Source: Capnocytophaga sp. (GTDB lineage Bacteria; Bacteroidota; Bacteroidia; Flavobacteriales; Flavobacteriaceae). Taken from it: a stretch of DNA of 64,000 nt. The stretch covers positions 1 through 64,000 of the forward strand of contig JAUMUT010000007.1 of the NCBI GenBank assembly GCA_030530525.1, read 5' to 3'. The translations under genes and the position numbers were made by a program. Shown piece by piece: positions 57,655 through 64,000 of the stretch. A model generated the notes under the pieces. It did not search any database. It saw only the letters and a list, made by a program, of their open reading frames with translations, and was not told where the DNA came from. The stretch's first letter is position 1; the number at the start of each line of letters is the position of its first letter.

Positions 57655-57821
57655 ATTTATGTTCTTTTTTCACTAAGATTTAGAGGAAACGGAAGTATGG
57701 GAAAGCTATCCGAAAAATATAAAAACACTCCATTTTAAGATACAACTTTTATTTAAGTTGATCATTTAATAATTTACATTATTGATAATCAGTGTTTTTT
57801 TAGTTTCGATGTGAATTTAAA
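57655..57821. other. Intergenic with possible coding debris
   Basis: A frame at 57677-57769 reads LEETEVWESYPKNIKTLHFK and on to a stop, without a start codon. It could be debris of an old gene, but the evidence is weak. Confidence 0.25.
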
Positions 57822-57965
57822 TTATTTTTCTTCTATTTTGTAGTATTTAGTATCTTCATACTCAGCCTCCTCTAATCCTAAATAGACATATTGGTTTTCA
57901 TTAAACTTAACAACCCCATTACGAGAATGAGTATTTATATTTGCCCAATTAATAAAAGAACTTAC
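57822..57965 (-). pseudogene. 3' fragment of an unidentified gene
   Basis: 47 codons without a start, ending in TAA: INWANINTHSRNGVVKFNEN, then YVYLGLEEAEYEDTKYYKIE. The composition is that of a real protein C-terminus, and the frame is cut by a stop right where the promoter region of the GH3 gene begins. I do not recognise the family. Confidence 0.5.
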
Positions 57966-57987
57966 TTATATATTCCACTTTATTTCT

Positions 57988-57995
57988 TACCTTTG
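57988..57995 (+). promoter_or_regulatory. -7 box of the GH3 gene
   Basis: TACCTTTG, 29 bases before the start codon; no TTG at -33. Confidence 0.45.
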
Positions 57996-58024
57996 CCCAC
58001 AGAAAACATAAAACCCCATAAAAG

Positions 58025-60256
58025 ATGAAAAAAATAACGATTCCAATGGTGAGCTTATTAGTTTCCGTTACAGCTTTGGCGCAAGAGGTGCCACAGCTGG
58101 GCAAAAACAGCATAGATGAAGTCCTCTCGGCAATGACCTTGGAGGAGAAAATACGCTTTGTTAGCGGTATTGGTATGGCCGATACAGGTGGCAACGGCGC
58201 GGTAATCGGGCGTATCGAGGGCAAGGTACCTGGTGCTTCAGGGGCAACTGTTGCCATTGAGCGCTTAGGTATCCCCTCTGTAATCTTAGCCGATGGCCCA
58301 GCAGGCTTGCGTATAGACCCTGTAATGGTAGATGGCAAAAAGCAATACACCACCGCCTTCCCTGTGGGTACCGCTATTGCCTCCTCTTGGAACAAAACCC
58401 TTGCCCAGGAGGTAGGGCGTGCTATGGGCAATGAGGTAAGCGAGTACGGGGTGGATATCATTCTCGCCCCTGGTATGAACATCATTCGCAATCCGCTCTG
58501 TGGGCGCAATTTTGAGTACTATTCCGAAGACCCTGTGCTCACAGCAGGCATCGCCTCAGGCATTGTAAGCGGTATCCAAGAATACAAGGTGGGGACTGCC
58601 GTTAAGCACTTTACAGGCAACAACCAAGAAACCAACCGCGAGAAGATAAACGACCTTATGAGCGAGCGTGCCCTTAGGGAAATATACCTACTCCCCTTTG
58701 AGCTTACCTTAACCAAAGCCAACCCTTGGACAATAATGACCTCCTATAACAAAATCAATGGGACTTACACCTGCGAAAGTGCGGAATTGCTTACCAACAT
58801 CCTCCGCAACCAATGGCAATACGAGGGTGTGGTGATGACCGACTGGTTTGCAGGGGAAGACCAAGCCAAGCAAGTAGCCGCAGGGAACGACCTGATTATG
58901 CCAGGAGGAGAAGTGAATGCCACCCGCATCAAGGAAGCCATAGAAAAAGGTACCTTGGCAGAAGCCGACCTCAACCGAAATATAAAGCGTATTTTGGCAT
59001 TAGTACTCCAATCACGCACCTTTGCTAACTATGCTTATACCAACAAACCCAACCTCACCCAAAACGGGCAAACCTCCCTTAAAGCAGCCCAAGAGGGAAT
59101 GATATTACTTAAAAATGAAAAAGGCACACTCCCCTTTGCCGTTGGTAAAATGGCACTCTTGGGCAATGCGTCCTACGACACAGGCACAGGAGGTACCGGC
59201 AGTGGCGAGATACAAACAGCACATACCGTTACCTTTTACGAAGGCTTGGGTAAGGCAGGCTTTCAGCTCAGCGCAGCACTGAACGACGAGTATCTCGCTT
59301 TTGTTAAGGACGAAAAAGCCAAACGCCCTGAGCAAACCCAAATGTTTGAAAAACTGCAAGACATACCCGAACTCTCTATTAGCACAACACGATTGGAGAC
59401 TATGGCTACCGAGAACGACTATGCGCTCATTACCATTGGCAGGGTAGCTGGTGAGGGATACGACCGCAGTAGGGATACCGATTATTACCTCCGTCCTAAG
59501 GAATTGGAGCTCATTCGCAACACAGCAAAGGCTTTCCATAACAAAGGCAAAAAGGTAGTGGTAGCCCTCAACATAGATGCCCTTACCGATACCACCCAGT
59601 GGCGCGATTTAGTAGATGCCATTATCATCACTTGGCTACCTGGACAGGAAGCGGGAACAGCATTGGCTAATATCATCACAGGGAAGGAAAACCCTTCAGG
59701 TAAGCTCACCCAGACAATGGCTTTGCAGTACGAGGATATACCTTCGGCAAGTACTTTCGGCGGTACGCCCAAGGACAACCCCACCGATGCCGACTATAAC
59801 GAAGGGATTTATGTAGGTTATCGCCATTTCGCTACCAAAAAACAATCCGTAGCCTATCCTTTCGGACACGGACTTTCCTACACTACTTTTAAAATGAGTA
59901 GTTTAAAGGTTAATTTCAAAAACCCTACCCTCCAACTATCAGTAAAGGTACGTAATACGGGTAAAGTAGCAGGTAAGGAAGTCGTACAGGTGTATGTTTC
60001 CGCCCCTGCCAAGACTACCGACAAGCCTGCCATAGAGCTTAAAGCCTTTGAAAAAACAACCCTCCTACAACCCAAAGGGAAGCAACAGATAGAGATAGAA
60101 ATCCCCATAGATAGGTTGTCCTCTTGGGATAGTACTCGTTCGACTTGGGTAGTAGAGGCAGGCACTTACACTGTTCGTGTAGGTACTTCGGCTGAAAACC
60201 TCCTGCTTACCGCTACTTTTACTATTCCTCAGGAGATAGTAGTGAATTATAATTAG
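58025..60256 (+). CDS. bglX: Secreted glycoside hydrolase family 3, beta-glucosidase type
   Basis: 743 residues. Signal peptide MKKITIPMVSLLVSVTALAQ. The GH3 N-terminal TIM barrel carries KHFTGNNQETNR and the nucleophile D273 in VVMTDWFAG. The C-terminal alpha/beta domain and a fibronectin-III-like domain (about 650-735, TYTVRVGTSAENL) follow. It would release terminal sugars from oligosaccharides in the periplasm. The sugar cannot be told from sequence. GC-rich. No SusC/SusD pair is adjacent, so it is not part of a visible polysaccharide-use locus. Confidence 0.93.
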   Translation: MKKITIPMVSLLVSVTALAQEVPQLGKNSIDEVLSAMTLEEKIRFVSGIGMADTGGNGAVIGRIEGKVPGASGATVAIERLGIPSVILADGPAGLRIDPVMVDGKKQYTTAFPVGTAIASSWNKTLAQEVGRAMGNEVSEYGVDIILAPGMNIIRNPLCGRNFEYYSEDPVLTAGIASGIVSGIQEYKVGTAVKHFTGNNQETNREKINDLMSERALREIYLLPFELTLTKANPWTIMTSYNKINGTYTCESAELLTNILRNQWQYEGVVMTDWFAGEDQAKQVAAGNDLIMPGGEVNATRIKEAIEKGTLAEADLNRNIKRILALVLQSRTFANYAYTNKPNLTQNGQTSLKAAQEGMILLKNEKGTLPFAVGKMALLGNASYDTGTGGTGSGEIQTAHTVTFYEGLGKAGFQLSAALNDEYLAFVKDEKAKRPEQTQMFEKLQDIPELSISTTRLETMATENDYALITIGRVAGEGYDRSRDTDYYLRPKELELIRNTAKAFHNKGKKVVVALNIDALTDTTQWRDLVDAIIITWLPGQEAGTALANIITGKENPSGKLTQTMALQYEDIPSASTFGGTPKDNPTDADYNEGIYVGYRHFATKKQSVAYPFGHGLSYTTFKMSSLKVNFKNPTLQLSVKVRNTGKVAGKEVVQVYVSAPAKTTDKPAIELKAFEKTTLLQPKGKQQIEIEIPIDRLSSWDSTRSTWVVEAGTYTVRVGTSAENLLLTATFTIPQEIVVNYN

Positions 60257-60279
60257 TAAAAGTACCGCTTCTCTTTTAA

Positions 60280-60345
60280 AAAACCTGCGCAGGTTTTCCC
60301 TAAAACCACACGTGGTTTCGACCAAAACCTGCGCAGGTTTTTTTT
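60280..60345. repeat. Triple palindrome block
   Basis: AAAACCTGCGCAGGTTTT (60280-60297), then AAACCAC-AC-GTGGTTT (60303-60318), then AAAACCTGCGCAGGTTTT again (60324-60341) followed by a T-run. It may act as the terminator of the GH3 gene; the last copy plus T-run is terminator-like. It may also be a dispersed REP-like element. Confidence 0.8.
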
Positions 60346-60451
60346 GTCTTTTGCTTTACCTTGATAATCAACAACTTATACAAAGTAAAAAAGTAGTTTG
60401 GAAATCCATACTTTATCCGTTTAAAAAGCAATAAAAAAACTGTATAAAAAA

Positions 60452-60841
60452 ATGAAAAATATTAGTAATCTCTTTCTTTTCTTGCTTTCTTTTAACACTC
60501 TTTTCTCTCAAAATAAAATAGTAAAATATACTGATAAACAAGGATGGGAACAACAGATTTTACATTACCTTACCCCAAAAGGGAAAGAATATGCCCGTGT
60601 ATATTTATCTTTGAATAAGGAGAACAAAAGTCGTGATTCATTAGCTTTTTACAAAACAGGAATCAGGCAATACTTTTCCAATGGGAAGACTTACGAGCAA
60701 GTTGCTCAAATAGATTATGATGACCCTAACAAACTTAAAGGAGAATATATTATATTACAACACATCTATTCTATTGATAATTGGGAAAATCTATTCTATG
60801 ATAACACATTTATACATCATATATTAAAAGAAAAAAAATAA
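60452..60841 (+). CDS. Secreted hypothetical protein, possibly the first half of a split gene
   Basis: 129 residues. Signal peptide MKNISNLFLFLLSFNTLFSQ. The mature part (KIVKYTDKQGWEQQILHYLT) has no known domain. It ends in KEKK at a run of eight A (60831-60838), and the next gene starts one base inside its stop codon (TAATG). One extra A would fuse the two into one protein of about 245 residues. Confidence 0.65.
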   Translation: MKNISNLFLFLLSFNTLFSQNKIVKYTDKQGWEQQILHYLTPKGKEYARVYLSLNKENKSRDSLAFYKTGIRQYFSNGKTYEQVAQIDYDDPNKLKGEYIILQHIYSIDNWENLFYDNTFIHHILKEKK

Positions 60842-61191
60842 TGCCTAATGAAGTATTCTTTAATAATCAGGTAGATTTTGAGTGGGCTATATTTGGTCGT
60901 TCCTCTTATTCAAACTATTATCATAACACAGGATTTCCTTTTGGTAACGATTTGAGTTATAAAAGTATCGGTTGGGTAAAGATACTATTTAGAGCAGATA
61001 AAAAGCCCAAATGCTTAACCCTTTTCTTAAAGAAAGACCCCACCTTTACAGACTCACATTATAAAGACTTTTATTACACTCGTAAATATTTCTATAAATA
61101 TGGTATTATCCATAAGATATTTACCGAAATAAAAGAAGTGAATGGGGCTACTTATCGCTATACAGAAACATATGAACTACTTTCAGAATAA
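60841..61191 (+). CDS. Hypothetical protein, possibly the second half of a split gene
   Basis: 116 residues, no signal peptide. VFFNNQVDFEWAIFGRSSYS and the strand-rich end VNGATYRYTETYELLSE suggest the C-terminal part of a secreted protein. Overlaps the upstream stop by one base. The pair could also be two genes with coupled translation. Confidence 0.6.
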   Translation: MPNEVFFNNQVDFEWAIFGRSSYSNYYHNTGFPFGNDLSYKSIGWVKILFRADKKPKCLTLFLKKDPTFTDSHYKDFYYTRKYFYKYGIIHKIFTEIKEVNGATYRYTETYELLSE

Positions 61192-61214
61192 AAATTTAAA
61201 ATTAAAATAAAACT

Positions 61215-61856
61215 ATGATCGCACTAATTATCGGCGCTACGGGTGCCACAGGTAACGACTTATTACAGCAACTTTTAGCAGACGACAACTATACAGCCGT
61301 GCTCGCTTTTGTGCGTCGCCCGCTATCCAACTCCCACCCCAAACTGCACACACACGTAGTAGATTTTGAAAAGCCCGAAACGTGGACAACTCTCTTACGT
61401 GGCGATGTGGCTTTTGCCTGCTTAGGGACGACCCTTGCACAGGCAGGAAGTAAAGATGTCCAATGGCGAATAGATTATGACTATCAGCTACAATTTGCAC
61501 AAAACTGCCAGCGTAACGGCGTGGCTACCTTCGTTTTGGTATCCTCAGCAGGAGCTAATGGGAAATCAAAAATATTTTATAACCGAATGAAAGGACAATT
61601 GGAAGAAGCTATAAAATCCTTGAATTTCAATACCTTTCTCATCTTCCAACCCTCCGTATTAGTACGCCGTGGGTCGGACAGGAAAGGAGAGAATATCAGT
61701 GTGAAAGTGTTTGCTTTTCTCAACAAACTCGGAATTTTAAAAAGTTATCGCCCTATGCCTACCGAAATATTAGCACAAAAAATGCTATCGGCTGTACAGC
61801 ATTCGCCGAAAGGAACTTTTACTTTTGCCCTCGATAATATTTTTGAAATACAATAA
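61215..61856 (+). CDS. NAD(P)H-binding protein, HTATIP2/atypical SDR type
   Basis: 213 residues. The loop GATGATG (residues 7-13) binds NAD(P)H. AFACLGTTLAQAGS and FVLVSSAGANGKSKIFYNRMKG contain the SDR Ser and Y-x3-K-like pair (YNRMKG) found in the HTATIP2-like group. Substrate unknown. It follows the hypothetical pair by about 20 bases and may be in the same transcript. Confidence 0.87.
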   Translation: MIALIIGATGATGNDLLQQLLADDNYTAVLAFVRRPLSNSHPKLHTHVVDFEKPETWTTLLRGDVAFACLGTTLAQAGSKDVQWRIDYDYQLQFAQNCQRNGVATFVLVSSAGANGKSKIFYNRMKGQLEEAIKSLNFNTFLIFQPSVLVRRGSDRKGENISVKVFAFLNKLGILKSYRPMPTEILAQKMLSAVQHSPKGTFTFALDNIFEIQ

Positions 61857-61875
61857 CCTTTTTACACAAAAAAGC

Positions 61876-61927
61876 TAAGCAGAAATGATTTCTTTAAGGA
61901 AAACCAATTTCTGCTTAACTTTCTTAT
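61876..61927. terminator. Terminator hairpin between convergent genes
   Basis: TAAGCAGAAAT (61876-61886) pairs with ATTTCTGCTTA (61917-61927) across a 30-base loop. Confidence 0.55.
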
Positions 61928-61943
61928 TCTATTTTATTGCTTT

Positions 61944-62642
61944 TTAGTCTTTTTTGGATAGTAATATTTGAAGAATATACCAGAAAAGCAACATCACCGA
62001 AGCAAATAATAACAACGCTGCTCCTACGTATTTATCAGTCGTAAATGGAGAATTATCCGCTTTTAGTTGGTAGGTTTGGTACAAAATACTTCCGCTGGCA
62101 AGTAGCACCATTCCGCCTGAAAACCAAAGCCCCAAATTAAACCCAAAAATAGCTCCTGCTATTATCAATCCCAAAGAAACAAAACCTCCTACAATAAGAA
62201 CATATCTTAAAAAAGAAAAGTCAATTTTCGTAAAAAACACCATTGCGGTAAGCCCTGCAAAAAGAGCCAAAGTAATAATTGCTGCTTGGTTTATTACATT
62301 TGGGTCGCTAAATGCTAACGCAATGTAAATCATTGGTAAAAAGATAATAGCTTCTATAATCACATAAAAGCCCAAGCCCATATATTGCGTTGTTCTATCT
62401 TGCGCCAAAGACCATTTTTGCGCCAACATAGAAGCAAGCCAAAATCCGCCTAAAATAAGCAACCAAATCCATCGTTTGGATACCATTGCTATTATAAAAC
62501 TTTCAGGAACGAAATTTACCAACAAACTTTCTACTCCTATAAATGCCAATATCGCCCACGCTACGTGAGTATAGGTTTTTTTGAAAAAAATAACTCGCTC
62601 TTGATCAGTGGCATAAGTTATTCGTTTTACACTTTCTTGCAT
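61944..62642 (-). CDS. Bax inhibitor-1/YccA-family membrane protein
   Basis: 232 residues with seven membrane helices. The N-terminus (VKRITYATDQERVIFFKKTYTHVAWAI) and the C-terminal region SGGMVLLASGSILYQTYQL with the membrane-embedded Asp/Asn residues fit the BI-1/YccA family. In bacteria these are calcium-leak channels or FtsH modulators (YccA). Role here is inferred from family only. Confidence 0.92.
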   Translation of the reverse strand: MQESVKRITYATDQERVIFFKKTYTHVAWAILAFIGVESLLVNFVPESFIIAMVSKRWIWLLILGGFWLASMLAQKWSLAQDRTTQYMGLGFYVIIEAIIFLPMIYIALAFSDPNVINQAAIITLALFAGLTAMVFFTKIDFSFLRYVLIVGGFVSLGLIIAGAIFGFNLGLWFSGGMVLLASGSILYQTYQLKADNSPFTTDKYVGAALLLFASVMLLFWYILQILLSKKD

Positions 62643-62670
62643 ATTTTTATCGTTTATTTAAATTATTGGG

Positions 62671-62678
62671 CAAAGATA
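62671..62678 (-). promoter_or_regulatory. -7 box of the Bax-inhibitor-like gene
   Basis: Minus-strand TATCTTTG, 28 bases before the start codon. Confidence 0.5.
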
Positions 62679-62801
62679 CTATTTTTTCCTAATATAATCT
62701 TTACTTTACAAAAAAAGTAACTATTTTTTAACAAAAATGTTTTTTTACTAATTCGTTAATAAATCAAAAAAAATTACTAACTTTACGGCAAATTTTTTTT
62801 T

Positions 62802-63764
62802 ATGTTAAAAGCTGGTGTTTTAGGAGCAGGACATTTAGGAAAAATCCATCTTCGTTTGCTCCAACAATCTAATAAATATGAATTAGTTGGTTTCTATGAC
62901 CCTGATACAGAGAATGCTAAGCGCATTTCCGAAGAATTTGGATACCGATATTTCCCTTCCGTAGAAGAGCTAATACAAGCCGTAGATGTGGTGGATATTG
63001 TAACGCCTACCCTGTCGCATTATGCGTGTGCAGAAAAAGCAATTACACAAAAAAAACATATTTTCATTGAAAAACCTATTGCCAATACTATCCAAGAAGC
63101 TGAAAATATCTTAAAATTACTTAAAGAAAATAACGTAAAAGGGCAAGTGGGGCACGTAGAACGTTTCAACCCTGCTTTTATAGCAATAAAAGATGCTATT
63201 CATCAGCCAATGTTTATTGAAGCGCATCGTTTAGCTGAGTTCAACCCTCGTGGCACAGATGTTTCTGTGGTTTTAGACCTTATGATTCACGATATTGACG
63301 CTATTCTTAGCGTTGTAAAATCGCCTGTAAAGCACGTAGAAGCAAGTGGCGCAAGCGTCATCAGCCAATCGCCCGACATTGCCAACGCTCGTATTGAGTT
63401 TGAAAACGGCTGTGTTGCCAACCTTACCGCAAGTAGAATTTCTCTTAAAAATATGCGAAAATCTCGTTTTTTCCAGAAAGATGCTTATATTTCTGTGGAT
63501 TTTTTAGAGAAAAAAGTAGAAGTAGTTCGGATGAAAGACGCTCCCGAAACGCCTTCGGATTTTGATTTAATTCTCCAAAATGCAGAAGGTATCCGAAAAC
63601 AAATTTATTTTGACAACCCTAACATTACAGCCAATAATGCTATTTTAGACGAATTAGAAACTTTCGCCGATGCGATTGAAAACAATACCACGCCAATTGT
63701 TACAATAGAACAAGGCACGGAAGCCCTCCGGTTGGCAAAAATAATTATTGAAAAAATACATTAA
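62802..63764 (+). CDS. Gfo/Idh/MocA-family oxidoreductase
   Basis: 320 residues. The N-terminal Rossmann loop GAGHLGKIHLR is at residues 7-17, and the catalytic-site segment EKPIAN (with Lys) is around residue 93. The C-terminal alpha/beta domain with VSVVLDLMIHDIDAIL is typical of the family. These enzymes act on sugars or sugar-derived alcohols with NAD(P). Substrate unknown. In some Bacteroidota a similar gene lies near envelope sugar genes; none is visible here. Confidence 0.92.
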   Translation: MLKAGVLGAGHLGKIHLRLLQQSNKYELVGFYDPDTENAKRISEEFGYRYFPSVEELIQAVDVVDIVTPTLSHYACAEKAITQKKHIFIEKPIANTIQEAENILKLLKENNVKGQVGHVERFNPAFIAIKDAIHQPMFIEAHRLAEFNPRGTDVSVVLDLMIHDIDAILSVVKSPVKHVEASGASVISQSPDIANARIEFENGCVANLTASRISLKNMRKSRFFQKDAYISVDFLEKKVEVVRMKDAPETPSDFDLILQNAEGIRKQIYFDNPNITANNAILDELETFADAIENNTTPIVTIEQGTEALRLAKIIIEKIH

Positions 63765-63790
63765 AAGAGTGCAAAAACACTCTTTTTTTG
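63764..63790 (+). terminator. Terminator after the Gfo/Idh/MocA gene
   Basis: Nine-base stem AAAAGAGTG/CACTCTTTT with a six-base loop and T-run; the stem starts at the last base of the stop codon. Confidence 0.85.
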
Positions 63791-63829
63791 TTATAAAAAT
63801 CTTAATATATGTTTTTCTTTCTTAAAAAT

Positions 63830-63859
63830 TGAATATGTGCTATAAAAATCTTATCTTTG
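63830..63859 (+). promoter_or_regulatory. Promoter of mgsA
   Basis: TTG (63830-63832) and TATCTTTG (63852-63859), 19 bases apart, 22 bases before the start codon. Confidence 0.7.
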
Positions 63860-63881
63860 CAAGTATTTAAAAAAAATAATA

Positions 63882-64000
63882 ATGAAATTAGCCGTTATTG
63901 CTCACGATGGAAAAAAAGCCGATATGGTTTCTTTTCTTAACAAACATTTAAGTTTTTTGCATTCTGCAAATATTAACATCATAGCCACAGGAACTACGGG
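63882..64000 (+). CDS. mgsA: Methylglyoxal synthase, N-terminal part only
   Basis: 39 codons are visible before the window ends. MKLAVIAHDGKKADMVSF with the closing ATGTTG is the N-terminus of methylglyoxal synthase, which converts dihydroxyacetone phosphate to methylglyoxal. The catalytic Asp residues lie further on, outside the window. Confidence 0.85.
   Translation, partial: MKLAVIAHDGKKADMVSFLNKHLSFLHSANINIIATGTT

Noticed and set aside
57949..58509. 186-codon minus-strand frame
   Set aside because: Antisense to the GH3 gene start; the real coding strand has signal peptide and GH3 motifs.
59105..59539. 144-codon minus-strand frame
   Set aside because: Antisense shadow within the GH3 gene.

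Overview
The window looks like a chromosome segment from the Bacteroidota, family Flavobacteriaceae. Capnocytophaga or a close relative is the best guess, from overall protein likeness rather than any single marker. Supporting points: AT-rich DNA, Bacteroidota-type promoters (a TAnnTTTG -7 box with a TTG -33 box about 19-21 bases upstream) in front of many genes, almost no Shine-Dalgarno sequences, lipoproteins and secreted proteins typical of the phylum, and a very large Ig-repeat surface protein of the kind exported by type IX secretion. No tRNA, rRNA or CRISPR array was seen.

Layout. 1-8849 (minus) is one giant, incomplete adhesin gene that runs off the left edge. 9101-11047 holds an Nfu Fe-S carrier and an OppC-type permease. 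Next come a secreted M13 peptidase, aconitase, an MCE/MlaD protein and a membrane Fe-S protein. From 19108 to 20748 a lone D12-class adenine methylase sits in very AT-rich DNA with related short repeats on both sides. 20749-31750 carries dgt, ruvC, a TlpA-like lipoprotein, a run of AT-rich unknown genes (24497-27215), a DPP-IV-type peptidase, ruvX and dxs. 32005-35783 has a small outer-membrane protein, aspS (clearly richer in GC than its neighbours) and a porin.

35863-46242 is a GC-richer accessory region: ElaA-like acetyltransferase, MerR/SDR/MFS set, hydrolase, HU-like protein, HTH_42 protein, frameshifted DUF1624 acyltransferase-like gene, Crp/Fnr-like regulator, NAD(P)-binding protein, CPBP protease and LuxR regulator. 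46313-49028 looks like immunity-type or orphan genes placed between a complete and a partial copy of the luxR 3' end. gyrB and a DUF4262 gene follow. 52029-57602 mixes regulators, lipoproteins, a macro-domain gene, one IS5-family insertion sequence, a probable immunity gene with a remnant of another gene ahead of it, and a lipoprotein with two SnoaL-like domains. 58025-63764 has a GH3 glycosidase, a palindromic repeat block, a two-part secreted protein locus, two oxidoreductases and a Bax-inhibitor-like protein. mgsA begins at 63882 and runs off the right edge.

How it fits together: housekeeping genes (acn, dgt, ruvC, ruvX, dxs, aspS, gyrB) alternate with accessory cargo that shows the marks of repeated gain and loss: gene stubs, direct repeats, an IS, a frameshift and GC steps. 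The most interesting non-coding signal is a 16-base palindrome, ATTGAACTTGTTCAAT, found at exactly the same distance (22 bases) upstream of two TACCTTTG promoter boxes about 2.7 kb apart. It has the geometry of an Fnr-type site, and the window encodes two Crp/Fnr-like proteins and an XRE regulator next to one of the sites.
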